Below are positions 47,496 through 56,798 of a DNA stretch of 64,000 bases, piece by piece. The position numbers and the translations under genes are program-made. The stretch comes from an uncultured Pirellulaceae bacterium (lineage in GTDB: Bacteria > Planctomycetota > Planctomycetia > Pirellulales > Pirellulaceae). The stretch lies in contig CALDHM010000006.1 in the NCBI GenBank assembly GCA_937941455.1, forward strand, positions 16,213-80,212, written 5' to 3'. The number at the start of each line of letters is the position of its first letter. Position 1 is the first letter of the stretch. The notes beneath the pieces were generated by a model. The model was not told the origin of the DNA, did no database searches, and saw nothing but the letters and a program-made list of their open reading frames with translations.

Positions 47496-48610
47496 CGGCG
47501 ACTGTTTCCGGCGTTCCATGTTTTACTCGCCAGGCGAGGACCGCGTCGAGGAAGCCTTGAATATCGCCATCGAGGACGCGGTGGAAATCCCCCATGGAAT
47601 AGCCAGTTCGCACGTCTTTGACTCGCTGGTCAGGGTGTTGGAAGTAGTTGCGGATTTGGCTGCCGAAGCCGACTCGGGCCTTGCTTTTGTATTTGGCGGC
47701 TTCTTGTTCCTCCCGTTTGAGTTCTTCGAGCCGAGCCAGTTGAGCGCGAAGCATTTTCCAAGCGGTCGCTCGGTTCTTGTGTTGACTCCGTTCGGCCTGG
47801 CACTGCACGACGGTGCCGGTTGGCAAGTGGGTCAGGCGGATGGCACTGTCGGTCTTGTTGACGTGCTGACCCCCTGCCCCGCTGGCCCGAAAGGTATCCT
47901 CGCGGACATCTTTTTCATCGATTTTGATCTCGACCGTATCGTTGATTTCTGGGGTGACGTCGATCGCCGCGAAGCTGGTTTGCCGCTTCCCCTCGGCGTT
48001 GAATGGAGAAATGCGAACGAGGCGATGCATTCCAGTTTCCCCCTTCAGGTAACCGTAGGCCATCGGTCCGCGGATAGCGATTGTGGCACTTTGGATTCCC
48101 GCGACTTCGTCGTCTTGGCGGTCCAACAGTTCAACTTGATATTCGTTCTTTTGCGCCCACTGGATATACATTCGCAGGAGCATTTCGGCCCAATCGTTGG
48201 CGTCGGTTCCACCGTCCCGGGCGTTGATGGACATGATGGCTCCGGCCGCATCGTGGGGTCCATTGAGCAGCGATTTGAGTTCCAGTTCGTCGAGAAATTT
48301 TTCGAGCCGCTCGATTTCGCTGCGGATCTCGGGTACGGCCTCCGGATCGTCTGCGGCGAGTTCTATCAAGGCCGACAAGTCATCGAATCCTGCCTGGGCT
48401 GATTGCAGGGGAGAAATTACGGCCTTGAGGGACTTGAGCTCCGCCACGGTCTGTTGAGCGGACTCCTGGCTGGACCAGAAGTCGGATTGGGCCATGCGAT
48501 CTTCGATTTGGGCGATTTGCTGGAGCTTCGTCGCGTAGTCAAAGACTGTCTCGCATTTGGGAGATCCGTTGTTGGATTTGTTCGGCTCGGTTGATCAGCT
48601 CAGAGTCCAT
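47485..48610 (-). CDS. prfB: Peptide chain release factor 2, with programmed +1 frameshift
   Basis: RF2 releases peptides at UAA and UGA. The main frame (from 48540 down) contains the catalytic GGQ in RASGAGGQHVNKT and the region ending SQIRNYFQHPDQRVKD. The beginning lies in another frame: ATG at 48610 encodes MDSELINRAEQ... for 23 residues and stops at a TGA inside CTTTGAC. Reading on after a +1 shift gives ...SLDYATKLQQIAQIEDRMAQSD, which joins the main frame, total about 374 residues. CTTTGAC is the classic autoregulatory site of RF2 genes. Confidence 0.93.
48538..48544 (-). promoter_or_regulatory. RF2 programmed frameshift site
   Basis: The minus-strand heptamer CTTTGAC slips +1 when RF2 is scarce, letting ribosomes bypass the in-frame TGA. 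A strong Shine-Dalgarno-like stimulator is not evident just upstream (the preceding codons are CGA GAC AGT), which differs from the Escherichia coli site. Confidence 0.88.
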
Positions 48611-48956
48611 AGTTTGATCTGTCGTGGAATCCAAAAGAGGGAAACGGGTGATAGGAAATATGGCGATTCCGCGGATCGCGCGATCGACTCACAAGTTACC
48701 CTGCATCGCCGAAGAACGCCAGGGGCATGCGTTCATCGCGCGGCGCTAGCCGCACGACCCCGATTTTGCGGGGAAACGGGGGCGAAACTCGAGCGGCGAG
48801 AGTTGACCGTTGGCCGTGCGGCACTTAAAGTAAAAAAGGCTGTAGCGCGTGCCTTTCGCCTGGATCAACTCACACATTTCATGTCCTGCCCAGGACCCCA
48901 CGAGCAGGCCGGGACCCCGGGCCGGTTTCTGAATATCTATTCTGCCGAGTTCCAAC
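48611..48956. other. Divergent intergenic region between prfB and pilT
   Basis: This 346-base stretch should contain both promoters. An open plus-strand frame across it has no family features. Nothing else is recognised. Confidence 0.45.
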
Positions 48957-50132
48957 ATGTCTGAGACATCTGCTGACGTCAACGTTAATTCGGTAACAGA
49001 CGATCTGGTTAAGCGTTTTGTCGTGAAACGCGAAGAACGGGAAGTCGACAAGTATTTTCGCGCTCTGGTAAAAATGCAGGGGAGCGACCTGCACATGAAA
49101 ACTGGCCGCCCCCCCATCATTCGCGTCCACGGCGCGCTCAAGGAATTGAACCGCGGTCCGATCGACGCCGCCGAAATGGCCTCCCTGCTGTTCCCGATGA
49201 TGAACGAGCGGCTCAAAGAGATTTTCGACAAGGAGGGGGGAGCCGACTTCGCCTATACCGTCGACGTCGACGGCGTCACCTGGCGTTTTCGCGTCAACAT
49301 GCTGCAGCAGTTGGGAAAAATCGGTCTGGTCGCGCGGCGTGTCAACAACAAAATCCCCGACTTCCGCGGCCTGTATCTCCCCCCGGTGATGGCTGATTTG
49401 TGCACGTTCGACCAAGGGATGATTCTTCTGGCAGGGGTCACGGGGTCGGGCAAAAGCACGACGATCGCCTCCATGTTGGACTACATCAATCATCGCGAGG
49501 CGGTCCATATCCTGACCCTGGAGGACCCGATTGAATTCGTGTTCACCGAGGACAAGGCTCTGATCAACCAGCGTGAAATCGGGATCGACGTCAAAGACTT
49601 CTCGATCGGCATGAAGCACGCCGTTCGCGAGGACCCGGACATCATTCTGGTCGGCGAAATGCGCGATGAGGAGACGTTCATGACGGCCATCCATGCCGCC
49701 GAAACGGGGCACTTGGTGTTCGGAACAATTCACGCCTCGACCGCCCCCTCGACGATCGGCCGTATTTTGGACTTGTTCCCCGAGGACTTGCATGCCGCCA
49801 TTCGCAGTGCGATCGCGTTCAACATGAAGGCCATCATTGCGCAGAAGTTGTTGCCCTCGATCAAACCGGGCGTTGGCCGCGTCCCCACTTGCGAGATCAT
49901 GACCTTCAGCCCGATGATCAAAAAATTGGTGCTGGAGGGCAAAGACGAAAAGCTGGCCGATGCGATCCGGATCGGTGCCCAAGAAGGGATGCAGGACTTC
50001 ACGATGAGCCTCAAGCAACTGATCGATGATGAATTGATCGATCGCCCGACAGCCTTCGAGGTCGCGCCCAACAAAGAAGCCCTCAAGATGGCGCTCAAAG
50101 GTATCAAAGTCTCGCAACCTGGGATCCTCTAA
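48957..50132 (+). CDS. pilT: Type IV pilus retraction-type ATPase PilT
   Basis: This 391-residue ATPase has GSDLHMKTGRPP near residue 42, Walker A GVTGSGKST at 160-168, the Asp box LTLEDPIEF near 188, Walker B IILVGEMRDEET near 225 and the His box AAETGHLVFGTIHAST. All catalytic motifs are intact. PilT-type ATPases power pilus retraction. It is followed directly by two degenerate relatives; the stop overlaps the next start. Confidence 0.92.
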   Translation: MSETSADVNVNSVTDDLVKRFVVKREEREVDKYFRALVKMQGSDLHMKTGRPPIIRVHGALKELNRGPIDAAEMASLLFPMMNERLKEIFDKEGGADFAYTVDVDGVTWRFRVNMLQQLGKIGLVARRVNNKIPDFRGLYLPPVMADLCTFDQGMILLAGVTGSGKSTTIASMLDYINHREAVHILTLEDPIEFVFTEDKALINQREIGIDVKDFSIGMKHAVREDPDIILVGEMRDEETFMTAIHAAETGHLVFGTIHASTAPSTIGRILDLFPEDLHAAIRSAIAFNMKAIIAQKLLPSIKPGVGRVPTCEIMTFSPMIKKLVLEGKDEKLADAIRIGAQEGMQDFTMSLKQLIDDELIDRPTAFEVAPNKEALKMALKGIKVSQPGIL

Positions 50133-52021
50133 TGCGGCGATGTCCAATTCATGCCAGGATGCTGATCCTCGCCGCAGTGTGTTTGATGTGTGCCATCCCG
50201 ACTCTGCCAGCGGGGCCCGTATGGGTGTGGCCCACTCCGGCGGGTCTGTCGCTTGGCGGGGGTGATTTGCCGAATGACAGCGGGTTGCTCGCGCTCCCTT
50301 TGCCCCTGGCGACCGGTGGCAACATGCTGCTACCGGGATTGCTTTCTTTCCCCTCCATCTTGTTGGGCTACGTGGGCGTAGGAGCCTATTTTGCGTGGTA
50401 CAAGATCCTTCTGATCGCGATCGTCTACTTGCTGTGGGTGTTTCTGGCGAGCCGGATGAACCGCGATTTGCTGCGCTGGGGCGAAGAACTCAAAATGCCC
50501 GCGACCATGTGGAATCTGATCAACATCGGCGGATTCTTTTTGGCCATGGCGATCATGCTGGGCGTCCCCTTGTTTTGGGTCGCTTGGCCTCTGTATTTGA
50601 TCGTCGCGCTGGCACCTTATTTCGCCTATGCGAATGTTCGCCGGGCAACCCTCAAATCGAATGAGAAATTGGCGTTCGAGATGAACCCAGGGTCTGTGGT
50701 GCAACGCGCTGTCCTGCCGCAGGATGAAGGGGCCGAGGTCGAGTTCACGCCCGCAGGCAACGACAAGGATGCCCAGACGCGAGCCTTGATCTTCGCCCGC
50801 CAGTCCCCGCAATTTCCGCTGGTCAAGAACTTGATCGGCAACATGTTGGCCAAGCGTGCCGATTTGATGCTCCTGGACTACACGCAGCACGAGGTCAACG
50901 GGCGGATGCAGGTCGACGGCGCTTGGCATCCGATTCCCACGCTGGGCCGGGTGGAGGGGGATCAAGTCTTGATGAGCCTCAAATACCTTGCCGGCTTGAA
51001 TCCGATGGAACGCCGTTTGCGGCAACAAGGGACCTTCCGCTGTAAATACCACGCCCTCGACATCAAAACGGGGATCGAGCTGTTGACTCAGGGCGTCCCC
51101 ACGGGCGAACGCGCCCAAATCAAAGTGCTGCGCGCCACCGGTAAAGGGCTCGCGCTGGGCGAAACCGGGATGTGGCCGGAAAGTGCCGAGAAGTTACTCA
51201 AGGCACTCAATTCGCCCGGAATGACGATCATCTCGAGCCCGCTGCGGAATGGTCTGACCACGACTTGGCGCAGCGCCCTGTTGGCGATGGATCGTTACAC
51301 GCGGGACTGCGTGCTGATCGCTGATGAAACCGATTCCGAATCGGTCATTGAAAACTTGGTCCCCCACCGCTTTCCAGAACACGGCAACCCCTACGATGTC
51401 CTCCGCTCGACGTTACTGAGTCAGCCGGAAGTGATTGTGATTCCGAATATCGTCAATCAGCCGACGATGGATCGCCTGACGGAGGAGATCACCGAGCATC
51501 GACGAACGGTGGTGACCAAGGTTCAGGCGACGAGTGCCGTCGAGGCCTTGCTGCGGATCATGATGCTGGCCAAAAACCGCCGAGCTTTTGTGGATGCCAT
51601 CCAAATGGTGACCTGCCAGCGACTGGCGCGGAAACTGTGCGAGATGTGCAAGGTGTCCGTCCCTGTGAAGCCGGAATGGGTTCAGAAGGTGGGGGGAGAT
51701 CCCTCGCAAATCCAGGCGATCTTCGTTCCCTTCTCGCCGCCGCCTCCGGGTGCGGTCGACGAGCAGGGAAAACCGATCGAAATCCCCCCCTGCCCGCAAT
51801 GCCAAGGGTTGGGCTATTTCGGCCGGACTGGTATTTTCGAGGTGTTGGAGGTAACGGATCGCCTGCGCGAGGTCTTGATAAAAACCCCGACCCTCGACGC
51901 GGTCACTGCGGCACTCAAAAAGCTAGGACACCGCGACTTGCTTCAAGAAGCGAATCGCATGGTGCTTGCAGGTATCACGTCGGTCGATGAAATCAAGCGC
52001 GTTTTTCAAACCAAATCGTAG
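50132..52021 (+). CDS. GspE/PilB-like protein without Walker A lysine, with membrane domain
   Basis: This 629-residue protein begins with a hydrophobic region of about 180 residues (three or four helices), followed by a GspE-like N2 and C-terminal domain. The P-loop position reads ISSPLRNGLTTTW instead of GPTGSGKTTT, and the Walker B region is EVIVIPNIVNQPT, without the expected GEIRD. The RLARKLCEMCK segment and a second CPQC pair form the usual zinc site. It is probably a structural or regulatory pseudo-ATPase. It overlaps pilT by one base. Confidence 0.82.
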   Translation: MRRCPIHARMLILAAVCLMCAIPTLPAGPVWVWPTPAGLSLGGGDLPNDSGLLALPLPLATGGNMLLPGLLSFPSILLGYVGVGAYFAWYKILLIAIVYLLWVFLASRMNRDLLRWGEELKMPATMWNLINIGGFFLAMAIMLGVPLFWVAWPLYLIVALAPYFAYANVRRATLKSNEKLAFEMNPGSVVQRAVLPQDEGAEVEFTPAGNDKDAQTRALIFARQSPQFPLVKNLIGNMLAKRADLMLLDYTQHEVNGRMQVDGAWHPIPTLGRVEGDQVLMSLKYLAGLNPMERRLRQQGTFRCKYHALDIKTGIELLTQGVPTGERAQIKVLRATGKGLALGETGMWPESAEKLLKALNSPGMTIISSPLRNGLTTTWRSALLAMDRYTRDCVLIADETDSESVIENLVPHRFPEHGNPYDVLRSTLLSQPEVIVIPNIVNQPTMDRLTEEITEHRRTVVTKVQATSAVEALLRIMMLAKNRRAFVDAIQMVTCQRLARKLCEMCKVSVPVKPEWVQKVGGDPSQIQAIFVPFSPPPPGAVDEQGKPIEIPPCPQCQGLGYFGRTGIFEVLEVTDRLREVLIKTPTLDAVTAALKKLGHRDLLQEANRMVLAGITSVDEIKRVFQTKS

Positions 52022-52033
52022 CGAGATCGAAAG

Positions 52034-53341
52034 ATGTCCAGGGTTCCTGACTCCTTTCAAGCTCTGCCACTCGAGTTCGAGGCGGCCGGCCAAACCAACG
52101 AAGAACGGCAGAACCGTCTGGCGACGGTGATCGAAGCACCCGGTTTCAATTCCCTGTGCATGATGCTCGTCGATCTCGTGGTGCGACGGGCCGATGTCGG
52201 GGTGTTCGACTTCACGGCTCAAGGGGTCAATATTCGCTACCAAATCGACGGCCTGTGGCATCCGATGGCCGTCATGGATTTGGAAAGTGGTGAAATGATG
52301 CTGGCCGCGCTCAAGCACATCGCCGGGATGAACTACGAGGAGCGGAAGGCGCGGCAAGACGGCTCATTCAAGCTCCTCTACAACTCCGTCAAATACAAAT
52401 TCCGGGTAGTCAGCCAGGGCGTTGCTGCTGGAGAACGTGTCGGCGTCTACGTCGACTTCAAACGGCCGCCGCGCGAGACCGTCGAGGATCTCGGCATGCG
52501 GAGCTCGATGAAGCCGCAACTGGGGGCCCTGCTCGAGGCCGACCACGGCTTGATGCTGTCGGCCGCGATGCCGGGTGAAGGCTACACGACGTTGTGGCGG
52601 GCCATGCTCAACGCCTGCGACCGATTCACGCGGGACTTTTACGTTGTCGAGGAAAAGTCGCGTGTCGAGCCGGAGGTCATCAACGTCACCAGCGTGACTT
52701 ACGATGAAAAACTCGGCCAGCACCCATTTTCGGACATGCGGGGACTGCTGCTGCGTGAGCCCCAAGTGGTTGCCTTCGCCGAAATTCCCAACGCAGCGGT
52801 CCTCAACGCCATCTTGGATCTGGCTGAAAACGAGAAGCTGATGACGTTCTCGCGGCTGCATGGAAAAAACGCTGTCGATGCTCTGTTGCGGCTCCTGGCG
52901 ATGAAGCCCGACCTCCCTAAACTGGCCGCTCAGCTCTCTGGAATACTTTCGATGCGGATCGTGAGAAAACTGTGCCAGTCCTGCCGCGTCGGTTTTACTC
53001 CTGATCCGCGGCTGCTGCAGTCCTTGGGCATTCCGCCAGGCCGCATCCGATTGCTCTACAAGGCCCACATCTATCAACCCGGACAACTCGATCCGAAAGG
53101 TCAAGAAATCCCCCCCTGCCCCACCTGCATGGGGACCGGTTTCGTGGGTCGCATTGGACTGTTTGAACTCCTCAAGATCGCCGACCCGGTTCGCAAGGCC
53201 ATTGCGTCGGGCAAGAATCTGCAGGCCTTGCCCCAGCTGATTGCTGACAGCGGCCACATCTCGATGCGCGACGAAGCGATTCTGTTGGTTGCCCTGGGTG
53301 TGACCTCCCTCGAGGAGGTCCAGCGCGTGCTCAACAAATAG
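52034..53341 (+). CDS. Second GspE/PilB-like protein without Walker A lysine
   Basis: This 435-residue protein is a paralogue of the preceding gene product without the membrane region. Its P-loop position reads SAAMPGEGYTTLWRA and its Walker B position QVVAFAEIPNA, again without the GKT and GEIRD residues. Zinc-site pairs KLCQSC and PPCPTC are kept. The family texture (MSRLHGKNAVDALLRLLAM) matches the TGHLVlSTLHTN region only in outline. It probably pairs with the preceding protein and with PilT. Confidence 0.82.
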   Translation: MSRVPDSFQALPLEFEAAGQTNEERQNRLATVIEAPGFNSLCMMLVDLVVRRADVGVFDFTAQGVNIRYQIDGLWHPMAVMDLESGEMMLAALKHIAGMNYEERKARQDGSFKLLYNSVKYKFRVVSQGVAAGERVGVYVDFKRPPRETVEDLGMRSSMKPQLGALLEADHGLMLSAAMPGEGYTTLWRAMLNACDRFTRDFYVVEEKSRVEPEVINVTSVTYDEKLGQHPFSDMRGLLLREPQVVAFAEIPNAAVLNAILDLAENEKLMTFSRLHGKNAVDALLRLLAMKPDLPKLAAQLSGILSMRIVRKLCQSCRVGFTPDPRLLQSLGIPPGRIRLLYKAHIYQPGQLDPKGQEIPPCPTCMGTGFVGRIGLFELLKIADPVRKAIASGKNLQALPQLIADSGHISMRDEAILLVALGVTSLEEVQRVLNK

Positions 53342-53352
53342 AGGAACGACTG

Positions 53353-54102
53353 ATGCTGCTGCTTTTCATGATCACTGTGTTCATCATCATCGTGGCCACG
53401 GTCTGGTGGGCAGGATTCTGGTCCAATACCGTGATGTTTTTCAACATGTTGATCGGGGCGCTTGTGGCGACTGCCTTCTACGCTAATGTCGCGACGGCGT
53501 TTCTCGATGTGGATATGTCCTGGAATTATGTAGCCCCCTTCGTCTCGATCTGGTCCCTGTTCTTCATCACCACGGCAATCATGCGGGCGGGCACCGATGC
53601 CGTGTCGCGTATCAAACTCAAATTCGATGTGGTCACTGAGATGGTGGGCCGCTCGCTGATGAGTATTGCCGTAGGACTTCTGTTCGTCAGTTTCGCCTCG
53701 TTCACCCTGCACATGGCTCCGATTCCCCCGAATTTTCTCGGTGATCCTGCTGGGGTAGCGGGAAACGCAAAAACGGTGAATGTATCTAGGGCACCGTTCT
53801 ATGTGTTTCCCTCCGGGGATATCCCTGCTGAAGCGCGGCAATCGATGACCGGTGAAGTCCAGTTGATTGGTCCCGAAAAGCTCTGGGAGCTGGCCACGAT
53901 CTACTGGTCGAATTGGACGTTAGCGGAGAGTTTCGAGTATTGTTTGGTGGATCGCTTGCGATTGCTGAGCGAATTTCCTGGGGACACCGAGAGTATGCCG
54001 CGGCTGGGGTATCGCCCTTGGCCCGCCGCCACCTTGGCCGAGTATGCTGAGTGGCGCAAGTCGTTGGCGGGGACGACCAATCTGCGAATTGAAGTCAAAT
54101 AG
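53353..54102 (+). CDS. CvpA-like membrane protein
   Basis: This 249-residue protein has four hydrophobic segments in the first 130 residues (MLLLFMITVFIIIVATVWWAGF, NMLIGALVATAFY, SIWSLFFITTAIM, LLFVSFASF) in the CvpA layout, then a polar domain of about 110 residues. The CvpA link is a resemblance, not a firm match. It lies 11 bases after the degenerate ATPase gene, in the same operon. Confidence 0.65.
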   Translation: MLLLFMITVFIIIVATVWWAGFWSNTVMFFNMLIGALVATAFYANVATAFLDVDMSWNYVAPFVSIWSLFFITTAIMRAGTDAVSRIKLKFDVVTEMVGRSLMSIAVGLLFVSFASFTLHMAPIPPNFLGDPAGVAGNAKTVNVSRAPFYVFPSGDIPAEARQSMTGEVQLIGPEKLWELATIYWSNWTLAESFEYCLVDRLRLLSEFPGDTESMPRLGYRPWPAATLAEYAEWRKSLAGTTNLRIEVK

Positions 54103-54123
54103 TAACCCTAGGTGATGTGAATT

Positions 54124-54918
54124 ATGGCGTTTCGCGATGGTGATGACGAACTCCAAGAGCTTGAGTATCAGCCGTTCAGCGCGGTTTGCCTGATCGCCTT
54201 TATCGCTTCTTGCGGTGCGATTCTATCGGTCTTGCACTCGTATTTTCTTCCTTTTGCTATCGCGGCCGCGGTATTTGCCTTGTACGCCGTGGTCTCCGCG
54301 GAGGCGCGTAGCGAACGACCGCGTGGCGTAATTTTCGGATATTTGGGCTTATTCCTTGCCACGTTCCTATCGGCATCGACGCTAACCTACAGACAATTGG
54401 AAGATCGTCGTTTATTTTCGCTCGCACGCGAATATGCCGAAGACTGGCTGCAGCTGGTGCAACAACGGCAACTGCAATTGCCCTACGCGTTGTCGCTCGA
54501 GATCATCGAACGGCCTTCCTTCGACGTCGACTTGATCAAGTTCTATCGCGAATTGTCTGATGAGCGGCGGGTCAAGTTCGACGCGTACAAGGTCATCGAG
54601 CCGGAATTATCAATCCGCCGGGCCGGGCCGGAGTGTTCCCTCCAGTGGTTGGAAAATGTCAAACGAATTTCGCCGACACCGCTGAATCAGTTGTTTGTTC
54701 TCAAGTACCAATTGAATTGGAGCGGCCGCGATCAAACGATCGGTGACTTGTTACCGGAGAACCAGGATCTACCCAAAGATCGCCCATGGATTCTTCATGT
54801 CACCATGCGGCGAATCGAAGCCTTGCCGCCCCTGGGACCTCAATGGATCATGCAGTCCGTCGACTGTGTGGAACCGCGCTACATTCGCAAATTACCCGAA
54901 CTCGGTCGCGTCGAATAG
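54124..54918 (+). CDS. Hypothetical membrane protein of the pilT-GspE-like operon
   Basis: This 264-residue protein has three hydrophobic helices near residues 20-100 (VCLIAFIASCGAILSVLHSY, FLPFAIAAAVFALYAVVS, VIFGYLGLFLATFLSAS) and a soluble C-terminal part. The family is unknown. It is the last gene before the hairpin at 54988, so it probably closes the operon that starts with pilT. Confidence 0.7.
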   Translation: MAFRDGDDELQELEYQPFSAVCLIAFIASCGAILSVLHSYFLPFAIAAAVFALYAVVSAEARSERPRGVIFGYLGLFLATFLSASTLTYRQLEDRRLFSLAREYAEDWLQLVQQRQLQLPYALSLEIIERPSFDVDLIKFYRELSDERRVKFDAYKVIEPELSIRRAGPECSLQWLENVKRISPTPLNQLFVLKYQLNWSGRDQTIGDLLPENQDLPKDRPWILHVTMRRIEALPPLGPQWIMQSVDCVEPRYIRKLPELGRVE

Positions 54919-54987
54919 ATGCTCTGCGCTGTGCCCCACCACGCTTGTGGTATTTAGTTTGCCGTTTGTGTCCTGCCCACAACTTAA

Positions 54988-55024
54988 AAATCGCTTGACC
55001 GGGCTGGCTTCGGTCAAGCGATTT
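54988..55024. terminator. Perfect inverted repeat, probable bidirectional terminator
   Basis: Thirteen bases, AAATCGCTTGACC and GGTCAAGCGATTT, form a perfect stem around an 11-base centre. The stem ends in A on the left and T on the right, so it can act in both directions. It lies between the end of the pilT operon and the convergent acidic-protein gene. Confidence 0.7.
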
Positions 55025-55089
55025 CATGGTTGATGCGATCAATGGAGCGGGCTCGATCGCGCTGTGACTAACGATGTCCTGACCAGGAA

Positions 55090-55476
55090 TTATTTGTCCC
55101 AGTCATCTTCGTCTTCTTCTTCGTCGTCACCCCAGTCATCGTCTTCGTCTTCTTCATCATCCCAATCGTCTTCATCGTCATCTTCTTCGTCTCCATCCTC
55201 GTCTTCGTCGACTTCCTCCCAATCGCCGTCTTCGATTTCATCTTCGTCGTCCACGACTTCGTCGAAGTCTTCTTCCTCGTCTAAATCCTCGTCGTCGTCG
55301 TAATCGTCATCGTAGTCCTCGTCGTCGTCGTAATCGTCATCGTCATCGTCGTAATCCTCGTCCTCATCCTCTTCGTCTTCGTCATCAACGCCAAGAACCG
55401 GCACGGCGAGTAGATCGCGGAACCATTCGAGGTCTGACTCTGGAGAGAAACGATTGGGGGCTAGGGAATGGCTCAC
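55090..55476 (-). CDS. Extremely acidic Asp/Glu-rich protein
   Basis: This 128-residue protein has about 35 ordinary N-terminal residues (MSHSLAPNRFSPESDLEW...) and then a tail of about 90 residues made almost only of Asp and Glu with scattered Tyr and Trp (DDWDDEEDE, DYDDDEDYDDDY). The DNA is built from GAT/GAC/GAA/GAG codons and gives Ser-rich shadow frames on the other strand. Such tails can bind cations or basic proteins, but there is no known family. Low-complexity origin by slippage is possible. Start: ATG at 55476. Confidence 0.7.
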   Translation of the reverse strand: MSHSLAPNRFSPESDLEWFRDLLAVPVLGVDDEDEEDEDEDYDDDDDDYDDDEDYDDDYDDDEDLDEEEDFDEVVDDEDEIEDGDWEEVDEDEDGDEEDDDEDDWDDEEDEDDDWGDDEEEDEDDWDK

Positions 55477-55497
55477 GTTGAATCCTCCTTCGGATCG

Positions 55498-56133
55498 TTA
55501 CTGGCTTAACGGACGATGAATATCGACTTGTTTCGGCTGCGAACCAGCCTCGCTTGAATTTTGATCAATAGTTACCCCTTGTGGCAACCCAGGACCGCGC
55601 AAAAATTTGGCCCGCGGTAGGCTTTCCAAATTGTTTAGCCCGAATTCCAACAAGAATTTCTTCGTGGTGCCGTACATAAAAGGGTGGCCTAATTGTTCGC
55701 TCTTGCCGACGATTCGGACAAGGCCCTTTTCCAGCAGCTGACGTAACATTTCGCCACAGCTGACGCCCCGAATGGCTTCGATATCCGCCTTGATGATGGG
55801 TTGACGGTAGGCCACCACGGTGAGCGTTTCGAGTGCGGGCATTGTCAAACGCTGCTGGGCCGCCGGCGCTTCGATCATCCGCAGCCACCGGTCGAACATC
55901 GGTCGTGTCCGCAGTTGATAGCCTCCCGCCACACGTTTGATGTGAAACGCTCGCCCTTGATCGCGATATTGTTCATTCAATCGAGCGATTAATGTTTTCG
56001 CCCGCGTTCCGTCCTCCAAATCGGCCAACTGCGCCAAGCGGCGACTATGGATCGGTGCCCGCGATAAAAAGAGCACCGCCTCCAGGCGTTGGATTGAGTT
56101 ATCATGAAGGGGACGTTCGCTCACGGTTTGCAT
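55498..56133 (-). CDS. scpB: Segregation and condensation protein B
   Basis: This 211-residue protein has the ScpB double winged-helix layout: IQRLEAVLFLSRAPI near residue 15, then ALETLTVVAYRQPIIKADIEAIRGV near 100, LLEKGLVRIVGKSE and GTTKKFLLEFGLNNLESLP. ScpB binds ScpA to form the bridging part of the Smc condensin complex that organises the chromosome. The ATG at 56133 fits the family start; a TTG at 56178 would add 15 residues. Confidence 0.9.
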   Translation of the reverse strand: MQTVSERPLHDNSIQRLEAVLFLSRAPIHSRRLAQLADLEDGTRAKTLIARLNEQYRDQGRAFHIKRVAGGYQLRTRPMFDRWLRMIEAPAAQQRLTMPALETLTVVAYRQPIIKADIEAIRGVSCGEMLRQLLEKGLVRIVGKSEQLGHPFMYGTTKKFLLEFGLNNLESLPRAKFLRGPGLPQGVTIDQNSSEAGSQPKQVDIHRPLSQ

Positions 56134-56201
56134 TCCGGTCGGTTCAATAGCGGCGTTTTCCAAGAAAAATTTTATCAAATCGCTTTGCCGTTTTGTGACG
56201 C

Positions 56202-56798
56202 ATGAATATGAACTCGCGTACTATCTTGGGTTCTCTCGCCATCACATTGGTTGGATCGGGCTTGCTCGCCATCACCTTATTTTTTGTCGCTTGGGCATCC
56301 GGTTCGACGACTGGCATTGAGTTCTCGCCCGACGATTTTTCAAGGCGAAAGTTTTCGTACGTCCGGCCTTCGTGGCTGCCGATTACCCTCCAGGGGCTCG
56401 TCTACCAAAATGTCTCGGATCCATTGATACTGTGGCTGGTCAACAAGGGTTATGTGACTCCCACCACTGGTCGGGCACAGAAATGGGATCTGGTTTGGGA
56501 TTCGCGGATGCCACCCGATTCGACAGCATACGACGCGCAAATCCTCTGCGCGTATTTAGATCTCCAGGATCTGCATGGAACGAATGTTTTTTTGCAGTGG
56601 TCGCAAAAGTACCCGGACCATGCGAAGATTTTGTGGCCGCAAGTCGCCCGCTGTGCCCGCGCCGGGAGATACACTGAGATTCCACAACTTTTCGATTTCG
56701 TCTTGCGCCAGCCAGAACCGATTCCCCTCGACGATTTCGATCGCCGTGTCAAGAAGTTAGTTTCTGGCATGACGTTGCCTCCCGAGGAGTTGCCATGA
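56202..56798 (+). CDS. Hypothetical membrane-anchored protein
   Basis: This 198-residue protein has an N-terminal transmembrane helix (LAITLVGSGLLAITLFFVAWA) followed by a soluble domain of about 160 residues with no recognised motif. It is divergent from scpB and overlaps the next frame by four bases (ATGA). Confidence 0.7.
   Translation: MNMNSRTILGSLAITLVGSGLLAITLFFVAWASGSTTGIEFSPDDFSRRKFSYVRPSWLPITLQGLVYQNVSDPLILWLVNKGYVTPTTGRAQKWDLVWDSRMPPDSTAYDAQILCAYLDLQDLHGTNVFLQWSQKYPDHAKILWPQVARCARAGRYTEIPQLFDFVLRQPEPIPLDDFDRRVKKLVSGMTLPPEELP

Noticed and set aside
48879..50147. A 422-codon minus-strand frame opposite pilT
   Set aside because: PilT on the plus strand has all ATPase motifs. The antisense peptide shows no family features.
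55064..55303. A Ser-rich plus-strand frame
   Set aside because: It is the reverse reading of the Asp/Glu codons of the acidic protein gene and so a shadow.
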